This document shows positions 1 to 10,979 of a stretch of DNA of 64,000 nt, piece by piece. The notes below the pieces were generated by a model. It made no database searches and was not told the DNA's origin. It saw only the letters and a program-made list of their open reading frames with translations. The stretch covers positions 320,867,038 to 320,931,037 of the forward strand of contig OY992536.1 in the NCBI GenBank assembly GCA_963921195.1. The letters run 5' to 3'. The stretch is from Pegoplata infirma (Eukaryota; Arthropoda; Insecta; Diptera; Anthomyiidae). The translations under genes were made by a program, and so were the position numbers. How positions within the stretch are numbered: position 1 is the stretch's first letter; every line of letters begins with the position of its first letter.

Positions 1-507
1 TTATGCACTAAAAAAATCAAAAATATGCGCTAAAAAATTCAAAATATGCACTAAAAAACCTAAAAATATGCACTTAAAAATAAAATGTGTGCAATAAAAA
101 TCTTGTTTTAATAGGAAAAACTTCTTAAAAAGCAAAAAGTAACACCGGGTTTAAAAAGTGACATTTAAAACTTTATATAAGCAAGATTTTTTAGAAATTA
201 AGACAATTTAAAAAAATTTAAAGAAAAAAAATATTTTTTCTTATTTCCAAAATAAATTTTTAAAATAGTTTTTAAAAGAAATAAATTTCAATTTGTGTTT
301 TGCTAATTTATGCCAAAATATGCAAAAAATTTTCACGAAATATGCATTTAAAACCAAAATATGCAAAAATATGCATTTACACCAAAATATGCAAAAACAA
401 ATCGATGCCATTTAAACGCAAAATTCTTTATTCGGAAATATAATTGGTCGATATCGTTTTTAGACTATCGACAAAAAACATGCATTTGAATGGAAATCTC
501 ATCCCTA
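1..507. mobile_element. right end of a hAT-like element with ATATGCA subterminal repeats (left part outside window)
   Basis: About eight copies of (A)ATATGCA or close variants lie at 20-110 and 310-400. The block ends in ATCTCATCCCTA at 496-507. Read inward from the end this gives TAGGGATGAG, which fits the YARNG terminus of hAT elements. Clustered short subterminal repeats are typical transposase-binding sites in hAT elements. The expected partner end and the 8-bp target duplication lie outside the window, so the class is an inference. No coding sequence is visible. Confidence 0.45.
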
Positions 508-2001
508 GTTATAACACTGCAGTTAGCAAGTTTTGAATGTTCCCCCTCGATATGCTGTTTTTATTTAATCTAGGAAAGAATTTTTTTTGGAGAGGTCTGA
601 AAAATACCTTTTCGTTATTAAGAAAAAAATATACCCTCATGTGTGTAGAACTCATGCGTATTTCCAGAAAATCTAAGAATTTGGTTGAAGAGACCTTCCT
701 TGTTAGCATAAATATAAGATTTTTTTATTATTTATTTTTTTGTTTTTTTCTATGTACTTCTGATCCTTGAATACATAAATTCATGTAGCATAAAAATGTT
801 TAACCAAAAAAAAATAATTTACATAATTTTTATATTTTGTTATTGAAATAAAATAAGACATTTAAAGCTAATGACTTAATAAGTTTAGTCTTTGAAATCT
901 TTATGGGTGAGTGAATACAAATAAAAATCTAAATAAATTTATTGAAGGTTTTTTTAATGCACAGACAATTTATAGATTCTATTTAAATTTGAAATACCTA
1001 GAATTTGGAAGCATTGTATAATGTACATCAGTGCGTATATGTGCTGATTAATTAAATAAATATATGTAACTCATACGCATAAAAAATTTGAAACTGAAAT
1101 ATAAAAAAGAATGATTTCTTTTTGTAGGTATTTTTGAGGACACAAGAATCGGAAATTTTCCAAACTTCTCCAAAATCTTGAGTTAAGGGTAAACACCGGG
1201 GTTAGTTCCTTTCACATAAATAAGGCAGTAACTTTGTTAAATATTAACTACGCACGGATCCCGGAGTTCAAAAAAAAAAGAAAAAAAGGAAAGGAAAGAA
1301 AAAAAAGAACCCCCAAATGAAAGACACCTAAGTACATTTTTTTCAAATAAATTCTATATTAAAGATAATTAAATCACCAGTTGTTCAAATTCGCAAAAAT
1401 ATTTTATTTAATAAAACTTTCTTTAAATATTTATTTTTTCACATTTTCCTTTTCTACTTAAACTATAATTTCATACAGCCCTAGAGGCTTTAATCAAAAG
1501 AATTATAACAGAGCAAAAAATTCTTTGAAATATTTTAAATGTTAGTTCCGGTTAAAAGCTTTAATATTTATTTTCTCAAAGGTTTTATTTGTTAATAATG
1601 TTTGTTCATTTTGTTTTTCTTAAAAAAATTTTACCCTTGAGCAAAACTTGAAAAACAAAAGAAATTTTTTAAATTATTTTTGATGAGCATCTCTAGAGAT
1701 TGATATAAAACTAACACTACATTTGTTTTCTTTTTTTTTTTTATGTTTTCATTGAGTAATTTGTCTTAAATTACCCATGTTTTAAGTTGGATTAAAAGAC
1801 AAAGTAATGAATAGGAAAAGAAAACAAAAACTGGAAATCTAAAGAAAACAAGAGAAATAAAAAAATAGGAATATAAAGCTATTTAAATGATAATAGTGGG
1901 TTATTGTTTCAAAACAAAACCAAAAAAAAAATGTGTAAATAAAAACCCATTTTGTATAAAACAAACATAGAACAAACAGGCAACATTAAGTAAAATAAAA
2001 A
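508..2001. other. A/T-rich DNA without recognisable genes
   Basis: I see no coding region, paired terminal repeat or RNA gene here. Notable only for a purine-rich run at 1268-1310 and scattered A and T homopolymers. The short open frames on both strands at 509-770 are low-complexity and lack any recognisable domain. Confidence 0.6.
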
Positions 2002-2846
2002 ACAAGTAAGAAAATTATAGTCGGTCAAGACCGACCATATAATACCCTACACCAGAGTTCCCCGGAAAATGGGTCCCAAGTTCAAACATGGACTGATTAG
2101 ATCTATATTTTTTCAAATCTTTAATAAGTGTAAAAAGCACGCACAAATCAAATTTGAGAGGAATAGGCTTCTTTTTGTTGACAATAAATCGCTTCAACTG
2201 AATATCGGGCGAAATTTCCACATGGGACCTAAGTCCAAAAATGGTCCGATGATAATAAGATTTGATAAGGTTATTAATGTACGCGTTTAACATGCACAAA
2301 CAGAATTTTAATTAAATATTTTCTATTTTCATGAAATTTGAGAGATTTATGTGAAAATCGGGAAGGTGGTTTGTATGGGGGCTACAAGAAGAACTGGTCC
2401 GATTTCTTTAAAATTTGGAATGGTGATTTGTGTACATGAAACATGATTACCTGCCAATTTTCGAAAAGATACCTCTTAAAATGCGACTATTAGAGTCATT
2501 TGAGCCAAAACTAAAGAGGACCTTTGTTTGGGGGCTAGGTCTAAATATGGACCGATTTTTTCCAATTTCAATAGGCTTCGTCCTTGGGCCAAAAGAGGCA
2601 TAAGTTTCAAATTTCAAGTCAATTAATTAAAAATTGCGACCTGTATCGTGTTTACACCGTTTACATGGACAGGCGGACGGACGGACGGACAGACGGACGG
2701 ACGGACATAGCTAAATCGACTCAAAAAGTGATTCTGAGTCGATCGGTATACTTAAAAGTGGGTCTAGGACCAATATTTCGGGTAGTTACAAACATCAGCA
2801 CAAACCCATTATACCCTGTACCACAGTGTGGTGTAGGGTATAATAA
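2002..2846 (+). mobile_element. DINE-1/Helentron-like non-autonomous element, copy A
   Basis: The copy starts near ACAAGTAAGAAAATTATAG. A short inverted repeat GTCGGTC/GACCGAC lies at 2021-2036, followed by ATAATACCCTACACC. A (GACG)n microsatellite core is at 2668-2706. Near the 3' end is the stem-loop TACCCTGTACCAC/GTGGTGTAGGGTA (2812-2840). A subterminal inverted repeat, a microsatellite core and a 3' stem-loop are the known layout of DINE-1-type non-autonomous Helentrons in flies. No transposase or Rep/Helicase frame is present. A related but distinct subfamily occurs at 37171, 46125 and 58062. Confidence 0.7.
2668..2706. repeat. (GACG)n microsatellite
   Basis: Roughly nine GGAC/GACG tetranucleotide units with one or two changed units. 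It forms the microsatellite core of the DINE-like copy around it. Confidence 0.85.
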
Positions 2847-3242
2847 CCTACGAACGACATGTCAAAATCATGAGAAAATGGTTAATGTGTCATAAAAAAA
2901 TGAAAGAAAAATATTACGAAACATAAAAGGAAAAATAAAACAACAAACAGAATACAAAATACAAATAAAACATCAAAACTATATATAAAAAAATAGTTAA
3001 ACACAAAATGCGAATGCTAAGAAAATAACAAAAATCCTCAAGGTTTTGGGGAATGTTTTACACTCTGCGTAATTTTAATAATTTTTTTCTTGATTCAAAA
3101 AAATAATACGTTTCTTATGGAAGTTTTTATTTAAAAGCTTTCACGGTTTTTTTCTGTTCTTTTCAGATTTCAACTTTTTTCCAAGTTAACTAAAGCCAAT
3201 GTTCAGATTTATCATTTAAAAAGTTTTTAGTTTATTTTTATA
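2847..3242. other. A/T-rich DNA, nothing recognised
   Basis: No paired ends, coding frame or RNA gene seen. Sequence is mostly A-rich runs. Confidence 0.5.
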
Positions 3243-3244
3243 TA

Positions 3245-3736
3245 CACAGAAAGAATTAAAAACAAATTTCAACCACCAAAAATGAGGTTTCAATTAATTT
3301 TGTAATTGAAATTCCTCCGACGAAGAAAAATATTATATCAATTATAAAATTGTAGGTGATTAATTGATTTTTTTTAAATCAAAAACTTTTTCGATTTTGA
3401 TTACAAATTTTATCAAGTTAATTAAAATAATGATTGATTTAACGAATAAATTGTAAACTAATGACAAAACTATGTTAGAAATTCATATTTTCTTGCTTTC
3501 CTATAGGTTGGCAACAATAAAAAAAGTAGAACCCGAATACATTGTATATTTTTGAATTAAAGTATTTAAATAAAGAAAATGTGATATGTTGAAAAAGAAA
3601 ATGTGATATGTTGAAAATTTTTAATTTAAAAATTAAAGAAATAACAAAAATGTTGATCAAAACAACAATTGACTCATTTAAATTTTGTTGATCAATAGAT
3701 TTAATTGAAATTTTTTAGGCAATAATTTTTTGGGTG
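3245..3736. mobile_element. MITE with CACAGAAAG/CACCCAAAA ends and TA target duplication
   Basis: The left end TA|CACAGAAAGAATTA and the right end ATAATTTTTTGGGTG|TA form imperfect inverted ends flanked by TA. The interior has short inverted AATTGAAATT and TTGATCAA motifs. The TA flanks suggest Tc1/mariner-type mobilisation, but the ends are short and diverged. Similar CACAGAAAA ends occur at 29448 and 41531. Confidence 0.5.
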
Positions 3737-3738
3737 TA

Positions 3739-4140
3739 CAGTAGGGTGGAGCAAATATAGCTATTTTAGAGTTTCGAAAACGTCGGGGTCGGGAAAGTTT
3801 CCTTTTTGCGGTCAATATTAACCCACAAAAATATTAGACCTGTAGGGCAATCGCTTTGGGTCCCTTGAAAATCGGAAAGTCCCGAACTAAGGAAAAAACA
3901 ATTTTTTTCGAACTTTTTTTTTTTTTTGCTTAAAATATTAGTTTATTTTTGGACATTACTGAAAAAGTGGTTTTATGGTCAAAACTTTTTTTGGTCTCTA
4001 ATTTTTTTTTTTTTAATTTTTTTTTTTTAATTTTCTTTAAAAATAACTTAACAAATTTTTATTAATTTCAAATTACGGTCAAAAGGCCAACAACATAATA
4101 CAATAATCAAAAATAAACATTTTTTAAATACTGAGTTAAT
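3739..4140. mobile_element. terminal fragment of an AGGGTGGAGC-ended element
   Basis: CAGTAGGGTGGAGCAAATA at 3739-3757 matches, in reverse, the fragment TTGCGTTCCACCTCACTG near 62730-62750. Both are probably ends of one hAT-like family. No partner end is visible. Long T runs and a diverged A/T-rich tail follow up to the LINE 5' region. The right limit is arbitrary. Confidence 0.35.
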
Positions 4141-4298
4141 ATTACGTTATATTTTTAGTTAAAAACTAATTCTCGTTCAACTGTTGACAAGTGTGGACGT
4201 GTTTTAATTTATCTCCGTGCTATTAATTGAATTTTTGAAATTGTTCGTAATAGGTATTTTTGTAATATTTTCATGACCACATCCAGGAAAATGAAAAT

Positions 4299-5898
4299 AT
4301 GGACACAAATGATACCGATTTAATTCGAGGCTCTGCCTCACCGACTGGTGCTGGTCCTAGCACTGGTCTTAGGGTTGCGACCTTGAAGTCCGACCTTGAT
4401 TCTGGTAGGGGTGCTCAGCCTAATATTGGTGGTAAAAAGAAAAAGAAACTTAAACCATCAAAGGTCAGGCACAACCAGAGACGGCTTTGTTTGAAAATAA
4501 TTAACAGACTAAGCCAACTTGATGGAACGAAGCTCTCCGAACGTGAGAGGGCGTCGCTATCATGGGCGAAAGGAGTCATTGAAGAACAGGACAAACTTTC
4601 GGCAATGCGCGCATCTGACAAACAGAGCGCTGTTTCGGCCTCGTCATCGAAGTCTGGTAAAAGGTTGCGCTCGCCCGACGAGAAACCTTTACCTAAGAGA
4701 TCTAAGGTGACCGGCAACGTCTGGACTCAGTCTTTTAGTGAAGTGGTTAAAGGTAACTTCGTTAGGGCTGTGATAAACAGGCAAAATGGGGATTGTAGTA
4801 TTCCAAGGGACAAGTGGAGTTTAGTTGAAACTAAACTAAATGAAATCTGCTATAGGCTCCTTGAGAGTATGCCTGATTTTCTCCCTACTACTGTCAACGC
4901 AGGTTGGTATCAGGGGCGAGTAAAACTCGTTGCTTTTGGGAACGAAAGATCCGCAGCCGTGTTTAAGGTTGCCATTAGCCAAGTGGGAGAGTTATGGCCT
5001 GGAGCCAGACTGGACGTTGTGGAAAAACATGATATCCCCTCGCAACCCAGAGCTCATGCATGGATCCCAATGGCTACAAATGACACTGCGGTGATTCTTA
5101 AGATGATAAAAGTCTGCAATCCTGACCTTCCAACTCAGAATTGGCAAATTGCCAGATTGGGTGAGATGTAGGGCGCTCGTCGTCAAGCAGTGGTCTTGGT
5201 TAATGAGGAATCGCTTCCGCTTTTAGCCAGGACTGACGGCATTATTAGATTTGGATTTTTTCATATAAGAGTCAATGTCTACAAGGGCGACCAGAAGACT
5301 ATTTTGGACGCAGACAAGCCAGTGGCAGAGTCGGCTGGGGAGGAGAATCTGGAAAAGGTTGATATTCAGCTGGCCGATTCTAGGCTGATGGGAGATGCAT
5401 CTGGCATTTTTGAAACCGAATCTGGTAACGAATGCGACCTCTGTGATGGCATGGAGGATAAAGCTGATGCCACGATGGGTGACATTCAGGACGAGGCCCA
5501 TGCAGTGAGGAATTCGGAGAGTTCTGTTGCCTCCGATTCAGAACAGATGGGATATATATCTGGCTTATTCGAAACCGAATCTGGGGACGAATGCGACCTC
5601 TTTGATAACACGGAGGATGAAGCCAATAACACGGTGGCAGTCAATCAAGCCGACCCAAAATTTTCGGCGGCGGCGGCTCGACCAATTTTGCTCGGCGGCG
5701 GCTCAGTGTCGGCTGAACTTTTTTGTTCTAGTTTTGTTGTAAAATTTGTTTTTTGAACGGCGGCGGCGCGAAAAAAAGTTAAAAATTGTCCGGCGGCTGC
5801 GCGCAGGCGATTTTGAGCCGGTCGGCTTGATTCACTGCACGGTGGTGGAAATAAAACAAGATGTTGCGGTTCCTACAAATAAACCTCCATCACTGTAA
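4299..5898 (+). pseudogene. LINE ORF1 (gag-like nucleic-acid-binding protein), interrupted
   Basis: The ATG at 4299 opens a 290-codon frame ending in TAG at 5169-5171. The same frame reopens at once and runs to 5756, so the TAG looks like a point mutation inside one ORF1. The N-terminal third is Ser/Lys-rich with a KKKKKLK cluster (about residues 47-53), as expected for an RNA-binding chaperone. The middle part (about 150-300, with TQNWQIARL just before the stop) resembles the insect domain often labelled DUF4780. No CCHC zinc knuckle is visible. The C-terminal part is acidic. A 200-bp MITE (5638-5837) interrupts the 3' end. Discounting it and one copy of its duplication, the frame would run to TAA at 5896-5898 and overlap the ORF2 start by 38 bp, a common arrangement in these elements. 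Confidence 0.8.
5638..5837. mobile_element. GC-rich hAT-like MITE inserted in LINE ORF1
   Basis: The ends CAGTCAATCAAGCCGACC and GGTCGGCTTGATTCACTG are an 18-bp inverted pair with one mismatch. An 8-bp duplication CACGGTGG flanks it (5630-5637 and 5838-5845). CAGT(C/G) ends plus an 8-bp duplication fit the hAT pattern. The interior is rich in GGCGGCGG, in strong contrast to the window. It inserted after the LINE and changes the ORF1 C-terminus. Confidence 0.85.
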
Positions 5899-8800
5899 GG
5901 CAGCCTCAGTTGCACTCTTGCTGCGCCTGACGACAGGAGCAGTTGACTTGGTTTTTATCCAAGAGCCCTGGGTGCGGGGTGGCAGGGTTTGCGGATTGAA
6001 GACCCCTGGGTTTAAGTTGGTGGTTGCCAAAGGTGAGGGCTCACCAAGAGCCTGCATCTTGGCAAAAAATGGCTTAAATATATTCTTTTTATCAACTTTT
6101 AGCGATATGGATGTTACAGCGGCTAGCTTAGAGCTTGATGGGAAGTCTATTTGGCTCGCCTCTGCGTATTTTCCTAATCCGGGGTCAATACCCCCGGAGA
6201 AGGTTGTCGGTCTAATTCGGGAGTCTGAATCTAGGGGACACCAGTTAGCAGTGTGTTGTGATGCTAATGCACATCATTCGATATGGGGAAGTACAGACAC
6301 AAATGATAGAGGCGAATCACTTTTGGAGTTTTTGTTAAGCACTAACCTCTATATTTGTAACAAGGGTGGTGAACCAACTTTCGTTACAAGTACGCGGCAA
6401 GAGGTTCTTGACGTAACACTTGTATCAGATACATTGTCTGATAGAATTGATGACTGGAGAGTTTTGGAAGAGCATTCTTTCTCAGATCATCGCTACATTG
6501 AGTTTTTACTAAGGGAGCGTGCCCCGGTTGAGACAGTCTCTAGAAATCTGAGGAGAACAAACTGGGTGAAATATAGGGAGACTTTTTCTTTGCTTTTGGA
6601 TAAAGTACCCTTATCTGAACCGCATAGTTTGGCGGAAATTGACTGTCTGGTTGACCATATAACAAATGTTTGTAATAGGTGCCTGGATGCGTCTTGCCCT
6701 TCTGCAAAGCCTAGAGGGAAAAAAAAGCCACCTTGCAGACGAGCAGAGATTTTTGCAGAAATCTCTTTAATAAGGCTAAATTTTCAAGAGCGGACGAGGA
6801 CTGGTCTGCATACAGGCTGCAACTTAAGAGTTATAAAAAGATGATCAGAAATGCAAAATGTGATTCTTGGAAAAACTTCTGTGGAAACATAGAAGACGTT
6901 TCTGAGGCATCCAGGCTGCGCAAGGTTCTGGCTTCTTCTCCTTGCACCCTGGGATACCTGAAAGATCCTAATGGGGTGTGGTCTTCCTCCAGTGGAGAGT
7001 CGCTGGATCTCCTTTTAAACACGCATTTTCCGGGCAATTCCATGACGCCGTTTCAAGCTTTGGAACGTTCTGACGCCCAAGCATCTGAAATTGCTTCGGA
7101 AATAATAAATATGCCAACATTAATCTGGGCGATAAAAAGCTTCAGGCCCTATAAATCCCCGGGACCTGATGGTATAATCCCGGCTGAGTTGCAGCAAGTG
7201 TCGGACTATATAGCCCCGTTGCTGTATAATCTATACACAGCATGCATCAACTGGTCGTATATTCCTTTAAAATGGAGGGATACCAGAGTCGTATTTATCC
7301 CGAAGGCTGGGAAAAGTTCCCACACAGCTCCGAAGGATTTCAGACCAATTAGTCTGTCTTCTTTTTTGTTAAAGACAATGGAACGAATGATAGACTCATA
7401 TTTGCGTAGAGTGATTGACCCGAGGTTGCTTTCGACAAAGCAACATGCATACAGCAAGGGACGATCAACGGAAACAGCTCTTCATGAGCTCGTTGGTACC
7501 ATCGAGAGATCGCTTTCGGTAAAGGAGTACACTATGGTGGCCTTTCTTGATATTGAGGGGGCTTTTAATAATGTCATCCCAGAATCAATAATATGGCATT
7601 GTCTGGTCTGGGAGTAAAGCGTGAAATCGTTTTAATGGTGGAAAGCCTACTTGCCAGTAGACGTATAACGTCTGAATTGGGAGCGTCCGTCATATCTTGA
7701 TTTGTCAATAGGGGCACACCACAAGGAGGTGTTCTTTCGCCGCTTCTTTGGAACCTGGCACTGAATTCAATGCTACTATCTCTAGAAGCACGTGGTTGTC
7801 ATGTTGTCGCATATGCTGACGATGTCGCGATAGCGGTAAAGGGGAAGCATCTGCCAACATTGCGGGACATTCTTCAGGGTTCTCTGAAAGATCTGTCTAA
7901 ATGGGCAAGAGACTGTGGTCTAGGAGTTAATCCTAGTAAAACAGATCTTGTTTTGTTTACAAGGAAAAATAAGATTCCTGCTTTCGATCCTATTTCTCTG
8001 GACGGTACTGAAATCACCTTCTCAGATGGAGCCAAGTATCTTGGAGTATTTCTAGATAGGAAGCTGAATTTCAGGCGTAATATTGAGGAACGGGTGAGAA
8101 AAGCAACGATTGCTTTGTATTCCTGTAAAAGGGCCATTGGAAAACGATGGGGTTTTAGCCCTCAAGTCGTTCATTGGATCTATACAGCAGTGGTGCGTCC
8201 AATTTTGCTGTATGGAATCATTGTCTGGTGGCCTGCTTTAGAAACAAAAGCGAACTGTGTCTTTATCACGAAGGTACAGAGAATGGCGTCAATGTGCATC
8301 ACTGGTGCTCTTCGTACTACACCTACGGCTGCATTAGAAATCCTCCTTCACCTGATACCCTTGGACATATTGGGTAGGCAGTATGCAGCTGCGTCGGCAA
8401 TTCGACTTAATAGCACGCTGCAATGGAGGAGCAGCGATTGTGGCCATAGCGCGATCTTGAAAAAGATAACAATACCACAAAATGTGGATTGTGCTCCCTC
8501 TTTGAGCCTCTTTGAGCGCCACTTTACCACTATGATACCATCCAGGGAGTCTTGGATGGGGGATACTCCGGGAAGTGGAGCTACCATAAATTTTTACACA
8601 GATGGATCGAGGCTGCACGAACAAGTGGGCTTTGGGGTCTATTCGGAAGAGCTTGGATTGAGTCTGGCTCGTAGATTGCCAGATCATTGCAGTGTCTACC
8701 AGGCAGAGATGCTGGCAATAAAGGAAGTGGCTGACTGGTTGAGCTGCAATGTCTTGTCTACAACCGCAGTCAACATCTATACTGACAGTCAAGCCGCGGT

Positions 8801-9437
8801 CAAGTCCCTGGATTCAATGTTTCTGAAAACAAGATCTGCCCTTAACTGCCGCACGTCTTTAAATGAGATGGCCAAGCAGTTTAACATACGACTCATATGG
8901 GTCCCAGGGCACAGAGACATTCCAGGGAATTGCAAAGCCGATGAGCTTGCAAGACTAGGAACTACCTTACAGGTTCCAACAGAATTGGAATGTGTTGGTA
9001 TGCCTCTAGAAACTTGCAAGCAAAACCTACGGCTTTGTTCTGCGACGGAGACTAATCAAAGATGGGCAAATGGATGGACGTGTGAGACAACACGACTGAT
9101 TTGGCCTTCTCTTAATCAGGGGCGCACAAGTGAGCTGATATCGCTTCCAAGAGGAGAGATTTCAACGGTGGTTTCTATAATTACCGGACACTGTCTTATA
9201 GGGAAGCACGCAGAGCGGTTAAATGTGCCGTCGAATGACTTTTGCCGAAGTTGCATGGATGAAGAGGAGTTGGAAACTATCGAACACTTTATTTGCCATT
9301 GCCCGGCACTTTCTGGTCAGCGACTTGCTTCACTGGGATCTAGGGAGCTGTACGATCTTTCAGATTTGTCGGATGTCAAAATTCAACATCTAAGGAGTTT
9401 CATAAGAAGCTCAAACTGGTTTAACGACAGGGACTAG
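5861..9437 (+). pseudogene. LINE ORF2: endonuclease, reverse transcriptase, RNase H (frameshifted)
   Basis: Three frames together make one polyprotein. Frame 5861-6735 holds the endonuclease: QINLHH at residue 6, IQEPW (E35), CCDANAHHSIWGS (D134, N136) and SDH (208-210). A one-base loss near 6735 moves reading to the frame of 6733-7592. This holds early reverse transcriptase motifs KSPGPDG, FIPKAGK, DFRPISL and AFLDIEGAFNN. A second shift near 7590 and a TGA at 7698-7700 precede GTPQGGVLSP. The last frame (7770-9437) has YADD (residues 15-18), then RNase H residues D278, E313, D339, H381 and D391 (FYTDGS, QAEM, YTDSQAA, VPGH, ADELA). It ends with a C-X2-C-X10-H-X4-C motif (492-511). All catalytic motifs survive, so the breaks are probably recent. 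The enzyme would nick the target and prime cDNA synthesis there. Confidence 0.88.
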
Positions 9438-9521
9438 TAGGGAAACCTATTACGATCCCGTGGTATCACAATGGACCTCAGAGTCTACGTGTGTTGACGT
9501 AAAGCGTCAGCAGCCACTTAC

Positions 9522-9541
9522 AACCTAACCTAACCTAACCT
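9522..9541 (+). repeat. (CCTAA)n 3' tail of the LINE
   Basis: About four CCTAA units directly after the 3' UTR. Many RNase-H-bearing LINEs end in short tandem repeats instead of poly(A). The unit equals the complement of the ancestral insect telomere repeat TTAGG, which flies have lost; here it is most simply the LINE tail. Confidence 0.8.
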
Positions 9542-10084
9542 ATAGTAATTAGTAATAATTATTGGTATGTATGTACTTACTAAATGCATGAAACACTACT
9601 TATTCTATAAAGGCCGTGAGACAAAAATAATTAGTGCCTACAAGCTTACGAGTAGGGAGCTAAATAACTACTTACCTATAACGAGTAAAATAAGTAGTTA
9701 CTTATAAGGAATAAAATAAATAGTTGCAAACAGAGTTTGAAACAACTATTTATCATTAGATTATTCGTTTTCGCGAAATTTTAAGCTAAAACTGTGAAAC
9801 ATATATTGTTTTTTTCTGGTTGGACTTAATTTCCCAAGTGAACTTGCAAATAAGTATTTATTTTTAACATTTTCAATAACTTATTATTTATATTATTGCA
9901 AATAAGTACTTTATTAAGCCACTAGTTGCTTTTTGGACTAAAGTAATGCAGTGGGTAATGAGCAGTTGTTATAAGTAAAGTAATTGGCAGTCATTACTTT
10001 TCACAACACATTACCTAGGCTTTGCTGGGCACTTTTTGTGAAGAAAACATTTAAAGTATAAACAAATTTAAATCCTTTTTTAAT
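9542..10084. other. A/T-rich DNA with repeated TAAGTA/AGTTACTTA words
   Basis: Short motifs such as AAGTAGTTACTTATAAG and TAGTAATTAGTAAT recur, suggesting a decayed inverted-repeat element, but I could not pair defined ends. No coding frame. Confidence 0.4.
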
Positions 10085-10846
10085 TTTTAAATTATTAAAA
10101 ATTATTTATTATTTGACTTTTAAAATTCTATTTTAAGTAAGATTATTCTAGCTCAAGGTCGTATTTCTTTTACTAATCATTACGATGATATTGTCAAAGT
10201 ATCAATTTTCAAGAAACAATTTATTAAGTAGTTTGTTTTAAATTGATTGGGTTGGTCATTTTGCAAGACTTACTCGTCACGTGTTTCCGAATTTGTCAAA
10301 TTCCAGTGTCAGAGTATTTCGTCGAACTATATTCAATAAATGCCAACTCGAAAAAGCTTACTGTTCAGGAGAGCTAAAAAACTAGTTATTTCGCGTATTA
10401 TTGCAAAAATAAACAATATACCTTCCACAAGATGGTTTAAATATTCTAAACAATTTTTACCTATGCAAAAATTTTCATATTTTGCACTTGTTTGCATATT
10501 TTTCAGAGATGGCATTTATTACTATACCAAAAAACAAATATTTTTTTAGAGTTGGCATATTTTGTCGGAAAATAAAAATACATTTTTTTTGGAAAAATTT
10601 TTAAAATTTTTTTTTTTTTGGTTTTTGTTATCCTTAGTACGTTAGTTGCAAAAACTGAACAAAAAATTAAAAATCTTTGCATATTTTTAAAAGTTACTAG
10701 CTCCGAAAGCCTTTTAATCTCAGGGTGGTCAACTTTGGCACTCTGTAACTCACGCTGTATTGCAATAGGGTCACTCCAAACCAGCTATTTTGAAAGCTTA
10801 TATCATTGACTTTATTTGCCCCATTCATAATGTTTCAATCTGATAT

Positions 10847-10877
10847 GGAGTGAGATCATAAAAATGTTAACACACAT
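10847..10877 (+). repeat. left terminal inverted repeat of Tc1/mariner element
   Basis: 31 bp, identical to the reverse complement of 12101-12131. Starts GGAGTGAGATC and ends AACACACAT. Confidence 0.95.
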
Positions 10878-10979
10878 AAAGTTAAATAAAAAACAGACTA
10901 CTGAATTTTAAGACTTCAAACCAAATTTTTATTAAATAAAATTTAATACAAAATCATAACAAAAAAACCGCATGGAACT

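Larger units (their letters stand above)
4165..9541 (+). mobile_element. LOA-like non-LTR retrotransposon, near full length, inactivated
   Basis: Coding regions in order: ORF1; then ORF2 with an apurinic-type endonuclease, reverse transcriptase, RNase H and a C-terminal CCHC-like motif. A 3' UTR of about 80 bp and a short (CCTAA)n tail follow. An RNase H after the reverse transcriptase, and the absence of LTRs, point to the I/LOA/R1 group; LOA is my best guess from motif style. The copy is dead: in-frame TAG in ORF1 (5169-5171), a 200-bp MITE in ORF1, two frameshifts in ORF2 (near 6735 and 7590) and a TGA at 7698-7700. The 5' end is uncertain because no clear target duplication is visible. 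Confidence 0.85.

Noticed and set aside
2584..2895. Coding frame with a TDGRTDGRTDG repeat
   Set aside because: Translation of the (GACG)n core of a DINE-like element.
4415..9019. Open frames on the opposite strand or alternate frames across the LINE
   Set aside because: Shadows of the LINE coding frames; no recognisable domain.
9522..9541. Telomere or interstitial telomeric repeat
   Set aside because: Only about four units, exactly after a LINE 3' UTR, and a second LINE copy has a similar tail.
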